In this document: piece by piece, positions 45,175 to 54,651 of the stretch
How positions within the stretch are numbered: the stretch's first letter is position 1
Layout of the letters: each line of letters begins with the position of its first letter
NCBI RefSeq assembly: GCF_003352165.1
Contig: NZ_CP029176.1
Location: forward strand, 2,921,501 to 2,985,500
Length of the DNA stretch: 64,000 nt
Direction: 5' to 3'
DNA from: Acidibrevibacterium fodinaquatile
GTDB taxonomy: Bacteria > Pseudomonadota > Alphaproteobacteria > Acetobacterales > Acetobacteraceae
The notes under the pieces: generated by a model
The model's input: only the letters and a program-made list of their open reading frames with translations
What the model was told of the DNA's origin: nothing
Database searches by the model: none
Position numbers and translations under genes: made by a program

Positions 45175-45722
45175 CGCGGCGGCTCGGCTTGGTGCTGGCG
45201 CTGCTGCTGATCGCAGCGGCGCCCGCGCCGCCAACGCCCCCCGCCTCCCCTCCCCCCTCCCCCGCACCTTCGTCGGCGCCAACGCCCGCGAAAGGCAGCG
45301 TCACCGGCTTGCCGCTGCCGCGCTTTGCCGCGCTGCGCTCTGATGACGTCAATCTCCGTGCCGGGCCCGGCACGCGCTATCCGATCACCTGGGTCTATAA
45401 GCGGCGCGGCCTGCCGGTTGAGATCGAGCGCGAATTCGATGTCTGGCGGCTGGTGCGCGATGCCGACGGCACCGAGGGCTGGGTCCATGAGGCGACGTTG
45501 ACCGGGCGGCGGACCCTCCTTGTGATCGGCGCCGAACAGACGTTGCGCGCCGCCCCGCGCGACGATGCCGCCATCGTCGCCCGCGCCGCAGCGGGCGTTG
45601 TCGGGCGGATCAGCCATTGCGCCGCCGATTCCCCCTGGTGCGAGGTCGAGATCAAGGGCTATCGTGGCTTTCTGCCACGCACGGCGTTCTGGGGAAGTTT
45701 TCCGGGGGAGGCGGTGAATTGA
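45171..45722 (+). CDS. Exported protein with two bacterial SH3 (YgiM-like) domains
   Basis: 183 residues. An N-terminal signal peptide (LGLVLALLLIAAAPAPP) is followed by a Pro/Ser/Ala linker and two SH3-like repeats, the first with DDVNLRAGPGTRYPITWVYK and EGWVHEATLTG, the second with TLRAAPRDDAAIVARA and WCEVEIKGYRGFLPR. Such proteins bind peptidoglycan or envelope partners. The start is GTG at 45171, overlapping the GT2 stop. Its stop overlaps the TTG start of the hydratase beta-N piece. Confidence 0.85.
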   Translation: MTRRLGLVLALLLIAAAPAPPTPPASPPPSPAPSSAPTPAKGSVTGLPLPRFAALRSDDVNLRAGPGTRYPITWVYKRRGLPVEIEREFDVWRLVRDADGTEGWVHEATLTGRRTLLVIGAEQTLRAAPRDDAAIVARAAAGVVGRISHCAADSPWCEVEIKGYRGFLPRTAFWGSFPGEAVN

Positions 45723-46057
45723 ACGGATCGGAGCCCGGCGAAGACCCAAGGCGCGCCCATCACGATCTCGGGGGGGTGCCGAAATTCCTCTGCGAGGCGG
45801 TGGACACCGCACCGCACGGGCTCACCGCCTTTGATCGTCGCGTCGATGCCCTGCGCCAGATCCTCGGCGCTGACGGGATCATGCGGGTCGATGAATTGCG
45901 GCGCGGGATCGAGGCGATTCCGGAGGCCGACTATCACCGCCTGTCCTACTACCAGCGCTGGCTGCGTTCGATCGTCGCGACGCTCCTGCGCAAGGGGGTG
46001 ATCACCGCAGACGAGCTGCGGGCGGCGCTGGCCGCGCGGAAAGACGGTGTGCGATGA
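45719..46057 (+). CDS. Nitrile hydratase/thiocyanate hydrolase, beta N-terminal-type subunit
   Basis: 112 residues equal to the N-terminal half of nitrile hydratase beta: HHDLGGVPKFLCEAVD, DELRRGIEAIPEADYH and the helix YYQRWLRSIVATLLRKGVI. In ordinary nitrile hydratase this is fused to the SH3-like half; here the halves are separate genes, as in thiocyanate hydrolase (ScnB). A TTG at 45719 with GGGGGAGG 8 nt upstream is the best start (TTGA overlap with the SH3 gene); no ATG fits. It overlaps the next gene by 4 nt. Confidence 0.82.
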   Translation: MNGSEPGEDPRRAHHDLGGVPKFLCEAVDTAPHGLTAFDRRVDALRQILGADGIMRVDELRRGIEAIPEADYHRLSYYQRWLRSIVATLLRKGVITADELRAALAARKDGVR

Positions 46058-46338
46058 CATATCTCGCCCCCGGCACCCCTGTCATGGTGCGTAACGACTG
46101 GCCGGAGAGCCGGGGCGAGGCGCATATCCGAACGCCGCATTATGTGCGCGGCCGCGCCGGTGTCGTCGTCCGCCATCTCGGCGATTTTCCCAACCCCGAG
46201 GATCTCGCCTTCGCCCGCCCGGCGGCGGTGGTCCCGCTCTATCACGTGCGCTTCGAGCCAAGCACGCTCTGGCCGCCGCCGCGGAGCGCCGGCGCCTTGC
46301 TGGTCGAGATTTTCGGCCATTGGCTGGAGGCGCGATGA
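46054..46338 (+). CDS. Nitrile hydratase/thiocyanate hydrolase, beta C-terminal-type subunit
   Basis: 94 residues equal to the SH3-like C-terminal half of nitrile hydratase beta: GTPVMVRNDWPESRGEAHIR, the conserved HYVRGRAGVVV arginines that contact the oxidised cysteines of the alpha subunit, and PLYHVRFEPSTLW. Corresponds to ScnA in the thiocyanate hydrolase arrangement. ATG at 46054 within ATGA; coupled downstream to the alpha-type gene. Confidence 0.84.
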   Translation: MTYLAPGTPVMVRNDWPESRGEAHIRTPHYVRGRAGVVVRHLGDFPNPEDLAFARPAAVVPLYHVRFEPSTLWPPPRSAGALLVEIFGHWLEAR

Positions 46339-46949
46339 CCACCCCGCCCGATCTGCTGGCAACCCCGGCCGAGGCCCTGTTCGCCGCCCTCCTCGACGTG
46401 CTCGCCGCCAAGGGGGTGGTGCGCGAGGCCGAGCTTGCCGCGCGCATCGCCGCAACCGATGCCGCATCACCCGCGCAAGGGGCGCGGATGGTGGCGCGCG
46501 CCTGGGTCGATCCCACCTATCGCGCGCTGATGCTCGCCGATGGCACGCGGGCGGCGGAAGCGCTCGACATCCCGATGCTCGGCGCGCCGCCGCTCGGGGT
46601 TCTGGAAAACCGCCCTGGCCGCCACCATCTCGTCGTCTGCACGCTGTGCAGTTGCTATCCGCGCGCGGTGCTCGGGTATCCGCCGTTCTGGTTCAAATCG
46701 GCCGCCTACCGCGCCCGCGCGGTGCGTGACCCGCGCCGGCTGATCGCCGAATGGGGCACGGTGTTGGCGCCGGAGACGGAGATCGTGGTGGTCGACTCGA
46801 CCGCCGATTACCGCTGGATGGTGCTGCCCCAACGCCCCCCCGGCACCGAGGGATGGGGGGAGGCGGCGCTGGCGGCGCTGGTCCGCGAGGGGGATATGAT
46901 CGGGGTCACGGTGCCGCAGGCCGGCGATCAAACTGGCGCAATGCGATAA
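46335..46949 (+). CDS. Nitrile hydratase alpha / thiocyanate hydrolase gamma-type catalytic subunit
   Basis: 204 residues with the metal-claw motif VCTLCSCY (Cys102, Cys105, Ser106, Cys107). The Thr in CTLCSC is the cobalt-type version, in contrast to CSLCSC of iron enzymes. Other family segments are GYPPFWFKSAAYRARAVRDP and MVLPQRPPGTEGW. The enzyme hydrates nitriles or thiocyanate using a non-corrin Co(III) centre with oxidised cysteines. Gene order (beta-N, beta-C, alpha-type) equals scnB-scnA-scnC. No activator or metallochaperone gene is adjacent. The ATG at 46335 overlaps the previous stop; 46320 is an alternative. Confidence 0.88.
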   Translation: MTTPPDLLATPAEALFAALLDVLAAKGVVREAELAARIAATDAASPAQGARMVARAWVDPTYRALMLADGTRAAEALDIPMLGAPPLGVLENRPGRHHLVVCTLCSCYPRAVLGYPPFWFKSAAYRARAVRDPRRLIAEWGTVLAPETEIVVVDSTADYRWMVLPQRPPGTEGWGEAALAALVREGDMIGVTVPQAGDQTGAMR

Positions 46950-47105
46950 TCGCGGCGCGGCGATAGAAGAGGCTTTTCCCTGACGGGACAATTCCGATAT
47001 CCTGCGCCGAGGAGGGGAGCGGCGGCGGCCCAGAGGCCGGGTTTTCGCGTCCGTCGGCTTCCGTATGGTTGGGCGACCCGTCGCGGGTCCGGGTAATAAG
47101 CAGCG

Positions 47106-47444
47106 ATGAGCGATAACGACAAGCGTGACGGCACTGGCAATGGCGACGGCCCGGCAACCGGAGTGGTGGTGCGCGCGCGGCCCAAAACCCGCAAGCCGGC
47201 GATGTACAAGGTTTTGATGCTGAACGACGATTACACGCCGATGGAGTTCGTCGTGCATGTCCTCGAGCGGTTTTTCCAAAAAACCCGCGAGGAGGCGACC
47301 CGCATCATGCTGCATGTGCATCGCCGTGGCGTCGGCGTCTGCGGCGTCTATACCTACGAGGTGGCTGAGACCAAGGTGACGCAGGTGATGGATCTCGCGC
47401 GCCAGAACCAGCACCCGTTGCAATGCACGATCGAGAAGGAATGA
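47106..47444 (+). CDS. clpS: ATP-dependent Clp protease adaptor ClpS
   Basis: 112 residues: a disordered ~30-residue N-terminal tail followed by the ClpS core, with [20 protein letters not shown], the N-end-rule pocket region and [21 protein letters not shown]. It delivers N-degron substrates to ClpA. It sits 165 nt upstream of clpA, the usual pairing. The 156-nt gap before it (46950-47105) has no convincing promoter. Confidence 0.95.
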   Translation: MSDNDKRDGTGNGDGPATGVVVRARPKTRKPAMYKVLMLNDDYTPMEFVVHVLERFFQKTREEATRIMLHVHRRGVGVCGVYTYEVAETKVTQVMDLARQNQHPLQCTIEKE

Positions 47445-47609
47445 TGGCGCGCAGGGCGGCCGCGGCGCACGAAGATTTTTTGCCGCCGGTCATGGTCTGG
47501 CAATATTTTCGTGTGTAATCTCGTGTTGTGCGCTGCCGTGGAGATCCCACATGATGGGGTGGCGCCGAACCGGGGATGGCCTCGGATAGCGAAGGAGCGT
47601 TGATCGGAT

Positions 47610-49955
47610 ATGCTCTCACGAAATCTGGAACAGACGCTTCATCGGGCGCTCTCTTTCGCCAGTGAACGGCGTCACGAATACGCGACCCTCGAGCATCTCC
47701 TGCTCAGCCTCACCGACGATAGCGACGCCGCGACCGTTCTGCGCGCCTGCGGTCTCGATCTCGACAAACTGCGCGTCGATCTGATCGAGTTCCTCGATAA
47801 GGATCTCTCCGGCCTGGTCACCGACCGGCGCGGGGACCCGAAGCCGACCGCGGGCTTTCAACGCGTGGTGCAGCGCGCCGCGATCCATGTCCAATCCTCC
47901 GGGCGCGACGAAGTGACCGGCGCCAATGTCCTCGTCGCGCTGTTTAGCGAGCGTGAGAGCCATGCCGTCTATTTCCTGCAATTGCAGGATATGACACGGC
48001 TTGATGCGGTCAATTTCATCAGCCACGGCATCGCCAAGGCCCCCGGCCGTTCGAACCCGCGCCCGGTGCAGGGCGCAGCCGGTGGCGAGCCGCATGCCCC
48101 GGGCGAGGGCGAGCGCGAGGAGAAACACGCCAAGCGCGGCCAGGACGCGCTCGCCAATTACTGCGTCAATCTCAACAAGAAGGCGCTCGCCGGCAAGATC
48201 GACCCGCTGATCGGCCGCGAATTGGAGATCGAGCGCACGATCCAGATTCTCTGCCGGCGGACCAAGAACAACCCGCTCTATGTCGGCGATCCGGGGGTTG
48301 GCAAAACCGCCATCGCCGAGGGCCTCGCCAAGCGCATCGTCGAGGGCGACGTGCCGGAAGTGTTGACCAAGGCGACCATTTTCGCGCTCGACATGGGCGC
48401 GCTGCTCGCTGGCACCCGCTATCGCGGCGATTTCGAGGAGCGGTTGAAAGCGGTGGTCTCCGAACTCGAAAACCACCCCGATGCGATCCTGTTCATCGAC
48501 GAAATCCACACCGTGATCGGCGCTGGCGCGACCAGCGGCGGCGCGATGGATGCCTCGAACCTGCTCAAGCCGGCGCTCGCCTCGGGCACGCTGCGCTGCA
48601 TCGGCAGCACCACCTACAAGGAATTCCGCAATTACTTCGAGAAGGATCGCGCCCTGGTGCGGCGCTTCCAGAAGATCGACGTCAATGAGCCGAATGTCGA
48701 GGACGCGGTGAAAATCCTGCGCGGGCTCAAATCGAATTACGAGAAACACCACAAGGTGCGCTACACCGACGAGGCGATCCGCGCCGCGGTCGAATTGTCT
48801 TCGAAATATATCAACGACCGCAAGCTGCCCGACAAGGCGATCGACGTCATCGACGAGGTCGGCGCCTCGCGCATGCTGCTCCCCGAAAACAAGCGCCGCA
48901 AAACCGTAACGCTCCGCGATGTCGAGGAAATCGTCGCCAAAATCGCGCGCATCCCGCCGAAATCGGTCTCCAGCGACGACAAGGAGACGCTGCGCAATCT
49001 CGACCGCAACCTCAAGGCGATGGTGTTCGGCCAGGATGCCGCCATCGAAGCTTTGGCGGCGGCGATCAAATTGTCCCGCGCCGGCCTGCGCGAAGTCGAA
49101 AAGCCGATCGGCAATTATCTCTTCAGCGGCCCGACCGGCGTCGGCAAGACCGAAGTCGCCCGCCAACTCGCCGCGACTTTGGGGATCGAGCTGATCCGCT
49201 TCGACATGAGCGAATATATGGAGCGGCATTCGGTCTCGCGTCTGATCGGCGCCCCGCCCGGCTATGTCGGCTTCGACCAGGGCGGGCTGCTCACCGATGC
49301 GATCGACCAGCATCCGCACGCCGTGCTGCTGCTCGACGAGATCGAGAAGGCGCATCCCGATCTTTTCAATATCCTGCTGCAGGTGATGGATCACGGCAAA
49401 CTCACCGATCATAACGGCAAATCGGTCGATTTCCGCAACATCATCCTGATCATGACCACCAATGCCGGCGCCGCCGATCTTGCCAAGGCGGCGATCGGCT
49501 TCGGCCGCGAGGTTCGCATCGGCGAGGATGAGGAGGCGATCAAGCGCCTTTTCACCCCGGAATTCCGCAACCGTCTTGACGCCATCATCGCCTTCTCGGG
49601 CCTGACGCCGGAGATCGTCGCCCGCGTCGTCGAGAAATTCGTCATGCAGCTCGAAGCCCAGCTCGCCGACCGCAACGTCACCATCGAGCTGAGTTCGGCG
49701 GCGAAGGAATGGCTGGCCGAGCGCGGCTATGATCCGCTTTACGGCGCACGGCCGCTGGCGCGGGTGATCCAGGAGAACATCAAGAAGCCCTTGGCCGAGG
49801 AGTTGCTGTTCGGTCGCCTGGCCAAAGGCGGCGCGGTCAAGGTCAGCGTCAAGGACGGTGCCCTCGATTTCGAGTTCGTCGAGCTTACCCCGCCGGCGCT
49901 GCCCGGCCCGGAAGGCGATGACGGTTCGGAACGCGAGGCCGAAATCGCCGGGTAG
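47610..49955 (+). CDS. clpA: ATP-dependent Clp protease ATP-binding subunit ClpA
   Basis: A 781-residue class I AAA+ unfoldase. The N-domain ([30 protein letters not shown]) is followed by AAA-1 with Walker [14 protein letters not shown] and Walker [14 protein letters not shown], then AAA-2 with [13 protein letters not shown] and [12 protein letters not shown]. It lacks the long ClpB middle coiled coil and carries ClpA-type AAA-2 sequence, so it is ClpA. It works with ClpP (not here) and ClpS. The ATG at 47610 has AGGAG rather far upstream (13 nt). Confidence 0.96.
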   Translation: MLSRNLEQTLHRALSFASERRHEYATLEHLLLSLTDDSDAATVLRACGLDLDKLRVDLIEFLDKDLSGLVTDRRGDPKPTAGFQRVVQRAAIHVQSSGRDEVTGANVLVALFSERESHAVYFLQLQDMTRLDAVNFISHGIAKAPGRSNPRPVQGAAGGEPHAPGEGEREEKHAKRGQDALANYCVNLNKKALAGKIDPLIGRELEIERTIQILCRRTKNNPLYVGDPGVGKTAIAEGLAKRIVEGDVPEVLTKATIFALDMGALLAGTRYRGDFEERLKAVVSELENHPDAILFIDEIHTVIGAGATSGGAMDASNLLKPALASGTLRCIGSTTYKEFRNYFEKDRALVRRFQKIDVNEPNVEDAVKILRGLKSNYEKHHKVRYTDEAIRAAVELSSKYINDRKLPDKAIDVIDEVGASRMLLPENKRRKTVTLRDVEEIVAKIARIPPKSVSSDDKETLRNLDRNLKAMVFGQDAAIEALAAAIKLSRAGLREVEKPIGNYLFSGPTGVGKTEVARQLAATLGIELIRFDMSEYMERHSVSRLIGAPPGYVGFDQGGLLTDAIDQHPHAVLLLDEIEKAHPDLFNILLQVMDHGKLTDHNGKSVDFRNIILIMTTNAGAADLAKAAIGFGREVRIGEDEEAIKRLFTPEFRNRLDAIIAFSGLTPEIVARVVEKFVMQLEAQLADRNVTIELSSAAKEWLAERGYDPLYGARPLARVIQENIKKPLAEELLFGRLAKGGAVKVSVKDGALDFEFVELTPPALPGPEGDDGSEREAEIAG

Positions 49956-49961
49956 CAGTCG

Positions 49962-49984
49962 CCTCTCTTCCTTGAGAAAAGAGG
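49962..49984. terminator. Weak hairpin between convergent clpA and murJ
   Basis: CCTCTCTT (49962-49969) pairs with AAAAGAGG (49977-49984) with one mismatch. It lies in the 33-nt gap between the two stop codons. Minus-strand reading gives a CTCTTTTCTC stretch but no clean T-tract. Confidence 0.35.
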
Positions 49985-49988
49985 GGCG

Positions 49989-51554
49989 TTACCCGCGTCC
50001 CTTGAGGCGGCGGCGCGCGAGTGTGGCGCGCAAGAGATCGCGGTCGAAGGCGCCGAACATGAGCCCGGCGCCGCCATAAGCGAGCAATCCCAACGGGATC
50101 AGCGCCGCGAGGCGTGCGATTGCGCCGAGCGGGTCGGTGGCAACCCCGGGCAACATAGCGCGTAGGGCTGCGCCGGTGAACGCGAGCAGGAGAACCATCG
50201 CGACTGACGCGGCAAAAATACGCCCGATGCGCGCAAACAGCGCCCGGTCGGGGCGGAAATGGCCGGTCCGGGCGAGCAGCCACGCGAGCGCCCCGGCATT
50301 GAAGAACGCCGCGAGGCTGGTTGCCAGAGGCGGCCCGAGATAGCCGAGCGGGTGCATCAGGGCGAGATTGAGCGCGAGATTGAGGAAAACCGCGATGACC
50401 CCGATCTTGACCGGGGTTTTGGTGTCGCCGCGGGCGAAAAATCCCGGCGAGAACACTTTCGCCAGCACGAACGCCGGCAAACCGATGGCGTAGGCTGCGA
50501 GTGCCGCAGCACTTTTCGCCGCCGCCGCCCCGCTCAGCGCGCCATGGCGGAACAAGGCCAGCATGATCGGCTCGGCGAGCAGCATCAGGGCGAGCGCCGC
50601 CGGGAGCGTGAGCGCGAGCGTGAGCGCGATCGCCTGGTTCAACGTTGCACGCAGTTCGGTGATCGCCGCGGCGCGGACCTGGCGCGCAAGCAGCGGCAAA
50701 AGCGCCGTCGCGACCGCGGTGCCGATGGTCCCGAGCGGGAGTTGGTTCACGCGATCCGCGTAATAGAGCACCGAGACCGTCCCGGCCGGCAGCAGGCTCG
50801 CGATGATGGTATCGACGGCGACATTGATCTGGGTGACGCCGGCGCCGACAATCCCCGGCCCCATGCGCCGGAGCACGAGCCGCACCCCCTCGGTCAGCCT
50901 TGGTGCGCGGAGCCTGAGCGCCATGCCGCCGCGCGCGAGCGCGATCGCGAGCAGGCCGAGCTGCGCCATCCCAGAGACGGTGACGCCAACCGCCAGCGCC
51001 TGGCCGCGCGGCATCAGGTCGCGCGGGACCAACACCAAGGCGCCGATGAGGGCGAGGTTGAACACCACCGGGGTCGCGGCAGCGGCGGCGAAGCGGTTGA
51101 TCCCGTTGAGAACACCCGACAGCAGGGCCGAGAGGCAAATCAGCATCAGATAGGGGAAGGTAAGACGGCTGAGCGCAACGCTGAGCGCGAATTTCGCCGG
51201 ATCGGCGGCAAAACCCGGCGCCAGGAGATGCATCAGAAGCGGCATCAGGAGAAGGCCGAGCAAGGTCAGAAACCCGAGCCAGACCACCATCACGCTCGCC
51301 ACCTCCTCGGCGAGACGGCGCGCTGGGCCGGCGCCTTCACCGGCGAGGCTCGCCGTGAACGCCGGCACGAAGGCGGCGTTGAACGCGCCTTCGCCGAACA
51401 GCCGGCGGAACAGGTTGGGGAGCTTGAGGGCGACGAAAAACGCATCGGCGACTGGCCCGGTGCCGAGCTGGGCTGCGATCAGGATGTCACGCAGGAAGCC
51501 GAGCACGCGGCTCCCCGCCGTCCAGACGCCGATCGTCGCGACGTTTTTCAGCAC
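49989..51554 (-). CDS. murJ: Lipid II flippase MurJ
   Basis: A 521-residue MviN/MATE-like protein with 14 predicted membrane helices. Family signature segments are TRVLGFLRDILIAAQLGTG, FRRLFGEGAFNAAFVPAF and the RFGDTK-like FFARGDTKTPVKIG. It flips lipid II across the inner membrane for peptidoglycan synthesis. The start is GTG at 51554, overlapping the nudix stop by 7 nt. Confidence 0.95.
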   Translation of the reverse strand: MLKNVATIGVWTAGSRVLGFLRDILIAAQLGTGPVADAFFVALKLPNLFRRLFGEGAFNAAFVPAFTASLAGEGAGPARRLAEEVASVMVVWLGFLTLLGLLLMPLLMHLLAPGFAADPAKFALSVALSRLTFPYLMLICLSALLSGVLNGINRFAAAAATPVVFNLALIGALVLVPRDLMPRGQALAVGVTVSGMAQLGLLAIALARGGMALRLRAPRLTEGVRLVLRRMGPGIVGAGVTQINVAVDTIIASLLPAGTVSVLYYADRVNQLPLGTIGTAVATALLPLLARQVRAAAITELRATLNQAIALTLALTLPAALALMLLAEPIMLALFRHGALSGAAAAKSAAALAAYAIGLPAFVLAKVFSPGFFARGDTKTPVKIGVIAVFLNLALNLALMHPLGYLGPPLATSLAAFFNAGALAWLLARTGHFRPDRALFARIGRIFAASVAMVLLLAFTGAALRAMLPGVATDPLGAIARLAALIPLGLLAYGGAGLMFGAFDRDLLRATLARRRLKGRG

Positions 51555-52309
51555 GTGCCGAGGAGACCGGCGGCGTGGAGCAAAATCGGCACCGAGGGCA
51601 CGATCTCTCCCCCCATGCGGGCAAGAAAGGCGGGAAGATCAGCCGGCTGCACCAAACGCAGCGCCTCATACTCGTCATTGCCCTCGCCGGCATGGGCGGC
51701 GATGATCGCGCCGGCGCCGAGCCGGGTTGAGAGCAGGAAGCCGAGATCGAGCACGTGGGTTTCGGCGTGTTCGATCAGCGCGAGCGGACGGAAGGCGGTG
51801 ATCGCGTCCCGGCCGAGGCCGATCTCTTCGCGCAATTCGGTGAATAGCTGGCCGGCGAGATCGACCTCACCGCCGGCCCTAACCGCCCTGCCATCGACAT
51901 TGCCGGCAGGAGGGGTCTGCCACAGCCCGGATTGATAGACCGCGCCGCCATGGCGCCGCCCGAACAGGACGCCATCAGGCGAGAGCACGACGCCGCAGAC
52001 CGCGAGCGGGCGCAGCCGCAGGGTGGCGAACAGCGCCGGGTCGCGAAACTGCGCGAGAACGCGGCGATACTCGGTCATATGGCCGCGCAGGTGCGTCGGC
52101 GTGATGTCATCGACGCTGAACACCGCGCCGTTGAACAAGGCCCCACCCGACCCCGCCTGGGCGGCGAGCCAATGCCGCTCGATGTCCGCCATGCGCCCCG
52201 CCTCGAGCGGCGCATGGGTTCCGCTGACCCGTGCCGTGACGGTCGCGGCGAGCGGATGAACCGACCATCCCGGCGGGATGGGCGGACTCTCGGGGAAGGT
52301 GGCCATCAT
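51548..52309 (-). CDS. Nudix hydrolase-like protein
   Basis: 253 residues. The C-terminal ~130 residues resemble a nudix domain: PPAGNVDG and the box end TELREEIGL, where the usual Arg is Thr. The N-terminal ~100 residues (PIPPGWSVHPLAATVTARVS...) are a separate, unrecognised domain that contains SVDDITPTHLRGHMTEYRRV. Such proteins hydrolyse nucleoside diphosphate derivatives. The altered box makes activity uncertain. ATG at 52309, coupled to murJ. The 182 nt before the photolyase gene hold nothing I can identify. Confidence 0.75.
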   Translation of the reverse strand: MMATFPESPPIPPGWSVHPLAATVTARVSGTHAPLEAGRMADIERHWLAAQAGSGGALFNGAVFSVDDITPTHLRGHMTEYRRVLAQFRDPALFATLRLRPLAVCGVVLSPDGVLFGRRHGGAVYQSGLWQTPPAGNVDGRAVRAGGEVDLAGQLFTELREEIGLGRDAITAFRPLALIEHAETHVLDLGFLLSTRLGAGAIIAAHAGEGNDEYEALRLVQPADLPAFLARMGGEIVPSVPILLHAAGLLGTC

Positions 52310-52491
52310 CGCCTCTTTCGCATCCGAGGATTATCGCGGTCTGCGGCTGGCTCGCCAAGCAGGCATCGGCGCCTTGCCAAAAGGCGCGCAAGCCTTTTGC
52401 GCGGGCGGCCCGGGCTGGCAAATCACCACCGCGCCCCATATCGGCGCAAGAGGTGCGGTGATGACGCCAAACGGAGAGAAGTGAGACGGCA

Positions 52492-53937
52492 ATGACGATG
52501 CGGGCACCGGCGATAGTGTGGTTTTTTCAGGATCTCCGCCTCGATGATCAGCCGGCGCTGGCCGCCGCGCTTGCCGCCGGGCGGCCGATCGTTCCGGTTT
52601 TCGTGCTCGATACCACCTCGCCCGGGGCATGGGCGCCGGGGGGCGCGAGCCGTTTCTGGCTGCATGGCAGCCTCACGGCGCTGGGCGCCGATCTCGCCGC
52701 GCGCGGGGCCCGCCTCGTGCTGCGGCGCGGCGTGATGGGGGAGGAACTCTTGCGCCTCGCCGAAGAGACGGGGGCGGCGGAAATCCATGGCGGGCGCGCG
52801 GTCGAGCCCTGGCTGCGGGCGGCGATCGCGGCGCTGCGCCCGGCCCTGGCGCGGCGCGGCGTTGTGTTCCATGAGCACGAAACCCGGCTGCTGTTTGCCC
52901 CAGAGCGGCTGAAGACGCAAAATGGCGGCGCGTTTTCGGTGTTCACGCCATTTGCCCGCGCCGCATTCGCCGCCGGCATCGAGGGGGAGGCCTGGCCGGC
53001 CCCGGCAACCCTCCCCGGCTTCTCCGGCGCGCTCGCCAGCGACGTTCTCGCCACCTGGGGGCTTGCGCCGGCGCGCCCGGATTGGGCGGCCGAGATGCGC
53101 CGGCTTTGGACGCCGGGCGCGGCTGGTGCGGCAGCGCGGCTCGCGCGGTTTCTCACCGACGCCTTCCCTGCTTACGATCGTGCCCGCGACATCCCCGGCC
53201 ATGCCAGCACCTCGATGTTGTCGCCGCACCTGCATTGGGGGGAGATATCTCCCCGCCGCGTCTGGCAAGCGGCAAGCCGTGCGGCACCCGGCGGTGGCAA
53301 GCCGCTGCACAGCTTTCTGAACGAGCTGCTCTGGCGCGAATTCTCCGCCTACCTCCTCTGGCATCACCCGCATCTCCCCGAGCAGCCGCTCCGCGCCGAG
53401 TTCGCCGCCATGCCCTGGCGTGAGGATGGCGCAGCACGCGCCGCCTGGCAGCGGGGCGAGACCGGCATCCCGATCGTTGACGCCGGGATGCGCCAGCTTT
53501 GGCGCTGGGGCTGGATGCATAACCGGGTGCGGATGATCGCCGCCTCATTCCTGGTCAAGCATCTGCTCCTCCCCTGGCAGGCCGGCGAGGCGTGGTTTTG
53601 GGATACGCTGCTCGATGCCGATCTCGCCGCCAATGCCGCGAGCTGGCAATGGGTCGCCGGCAGCGGCGCCGATGCAGCACCCTATTTCCGCATCTTCAAC
53701 CCCATCCTCCAGGGGCGGAAATTCGACCCCGAAGGGGCCTATGTCCGCCGTTTCGTGCCCGAACTCGCGGCACTGCCCGACGAGTTCATCCATGCGCCGT
53801 GGGAGGCGCCGGGCCTCGCTTTGCGGGCGGCCGGGGTCGAACTCGGCAAGACCTATCCGCGGCCGATCATCGATCTCGGGCTCGGCCGGGCGCGGGCTTT
53901 GGCCGCTTTCGCCGCTCTGCCGCGGCGGGCGGCGTGA
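52492..53937 (+). CDS. phrB: Deoxyribodipyrimidine photolyase
   Basis: A 481-residue cryptochrome/photolyase protein. The N-terminal antenna-binding Rossmann domain (VWFFQDLRLDDQPALAAAL) is followed by the FAD domain: TSMLSPHLHWGEISPR, LLWREFSAYLLWHHP, WMHNRVRMIAASFLVKHL and SWQWVAGSGADAAPYFRIFN. Tryptophans of the electron-transfer chain are present. It repairs cyclobutane pyrimidine dimers using blue light. It overlaps the phosphoesterase gene by 4 nt (GTGA). Confidence 0.94.
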   Translation: MTMRAPAIVWFFQDLRLDDQPALAAALAAGRPIVPVFVLDTTSPGAWAPGGASRFWLHGSLTALGADLAARGARLVLRRGVMGEELLRLAEETGAAEIHGGRAVEPWLRAAIAALRPALARRGVVFHEHETRLLFAPERLKTQNGGAFSVFTPFARAAFAAGIEGEAWPAPATLPGFSGALASDVLATWGLAPARPDWAAEMRRLWTPGAAGAAARLARFLTDAFPAYDRARDIPGHASTSMLSPHLHWGEISPRRVWQAASRAAPGGGKPLHSFLNELLWREFSAYLLWHHPHLPEQPLRAEFAAMPWREDGAARAAWQRGETGIPIVDAGMRQLWRWGWMHNRVRMIAASFLVKHLLLPWQAGEAWFWDTLLDADLAANAASWQWVAGSGADAAPYFRIFNPILQGRKFDPEGAYVRRFVPELAALPDEFIHAPWEAPGLALRAAGVELGKTYPRPIIDLGLGRARALAAFAALPRRAA

Positions 53938-54641
53938 TCCCGGCCGGCCGACCACTTCGCGTCGTCGGGGACGTGCATGGCGATCTCCGCGCCTTCCGCC
54001 ATGCGGCGGCCACCGACCGCTTCCTCGTCCAGCTCGGCGATCTCGTCGATTACGGCCCCGACAGCGCCGGCGTCCTGCGGCTGATGCTGCGGCTGCTCGA
54101 CGAGGGACGCGGCCTGTTCCTGCTCGGCAACCATGATTTCCGCCTTGCCCGCGCGATCTCCGGACGCATCCCCCATCTCGCGCCCGAAACCGCAGCGACC
54201 CTCGCGAGCCTCGATCCCGCTCTCGCCGCCCGCGCCGCCGCCGCGATCGCCCGCGCCCCGGCCTGGCTTCGCGTGGGTGGTGCGTTCTTCGTCCATGGCG
54301 GCTTTCACGATGCCATGCTGATGGCGCCGCCGCCGCCGGCACCCTTCACTGGCAGGCGGGTCAGCGGCCCGCTGGCGCGCGCGCTCTACGGCGAGCCGAC
54401 CGGTCGGACGCAGCCCGACGGGTTCCCCGAGCGCAGCCTCCGCTGGGTCGATCGCATTCCGGCCGGCCTTACCGTCTATTGCGGCCATGACCAGCGCTCA
54501 CGCGATGGCCGCCCCTATCGCCGCATTGGCGCGTCCGGCGGGCAGGCGGTGTTTCTCGATACCGGCGCCGGCAAGGGCGGGCATCTCTCCTGGATCGATC
54601 TTTCGCCGACTGGCATGGAACTCTCATCCGCGCTTGGCTAA
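53934..54641 (+). CDS. Calcineurin-like metallophosphoesterase
   Basis: A 235-residue protein with the full metallophosphoesterase motif series: GDVHGD, GDLVDYGP, GNHDFR, FFVHGGFHDAM and CGHDQR. It resembles bacterial PrpE/ApaH-like phosphatases (protein phosphatases or Ap4A hydrolases); the substrate is undetermined. The start is GTG at 53934 inside the photolyase stop. It overlaps or nearly abuts rarA downstream. Confidence 0.82.
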   Translation: MIPAGRPLRVVGDVHGDLRAFRHAAATDRFLVQLGDLVDYGPDSAGVLRLMLRLLDEGRGLFLLGNHDFRLARAISGRIPHLAPETAATLASLDPALAARAAAAIARAPAWLRVGGAFFVHGGFHDAMLMAPPPPAPFTGRRVSGPLARALYGEPTGRTQPDGFPERSLRWVDRIPAGLTVYCGHDQRSRDGRPYRRIGASGGQAVFLDTGAGKGGHLSWIDLSPTGMELSSALG

Positions 54642-54651
54642 AACGCTCGGC

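Noticed and set aside
47616-49412. 598-codon open frame on the minus strand
   Set aside because: It lies entirely antisense to clpA, whose motifs are unambiguous; high GC suppresses stop codons in the complementary frame and the protein has no recognisable domain.
50259-51935. 558-codon plus-strand open frame
   Set aside because: Antisense to murJ and the nudix gene; its Arg/Glu/Gly/Gln-rich composition is an artefact of reading hydrophobic codons backwards.
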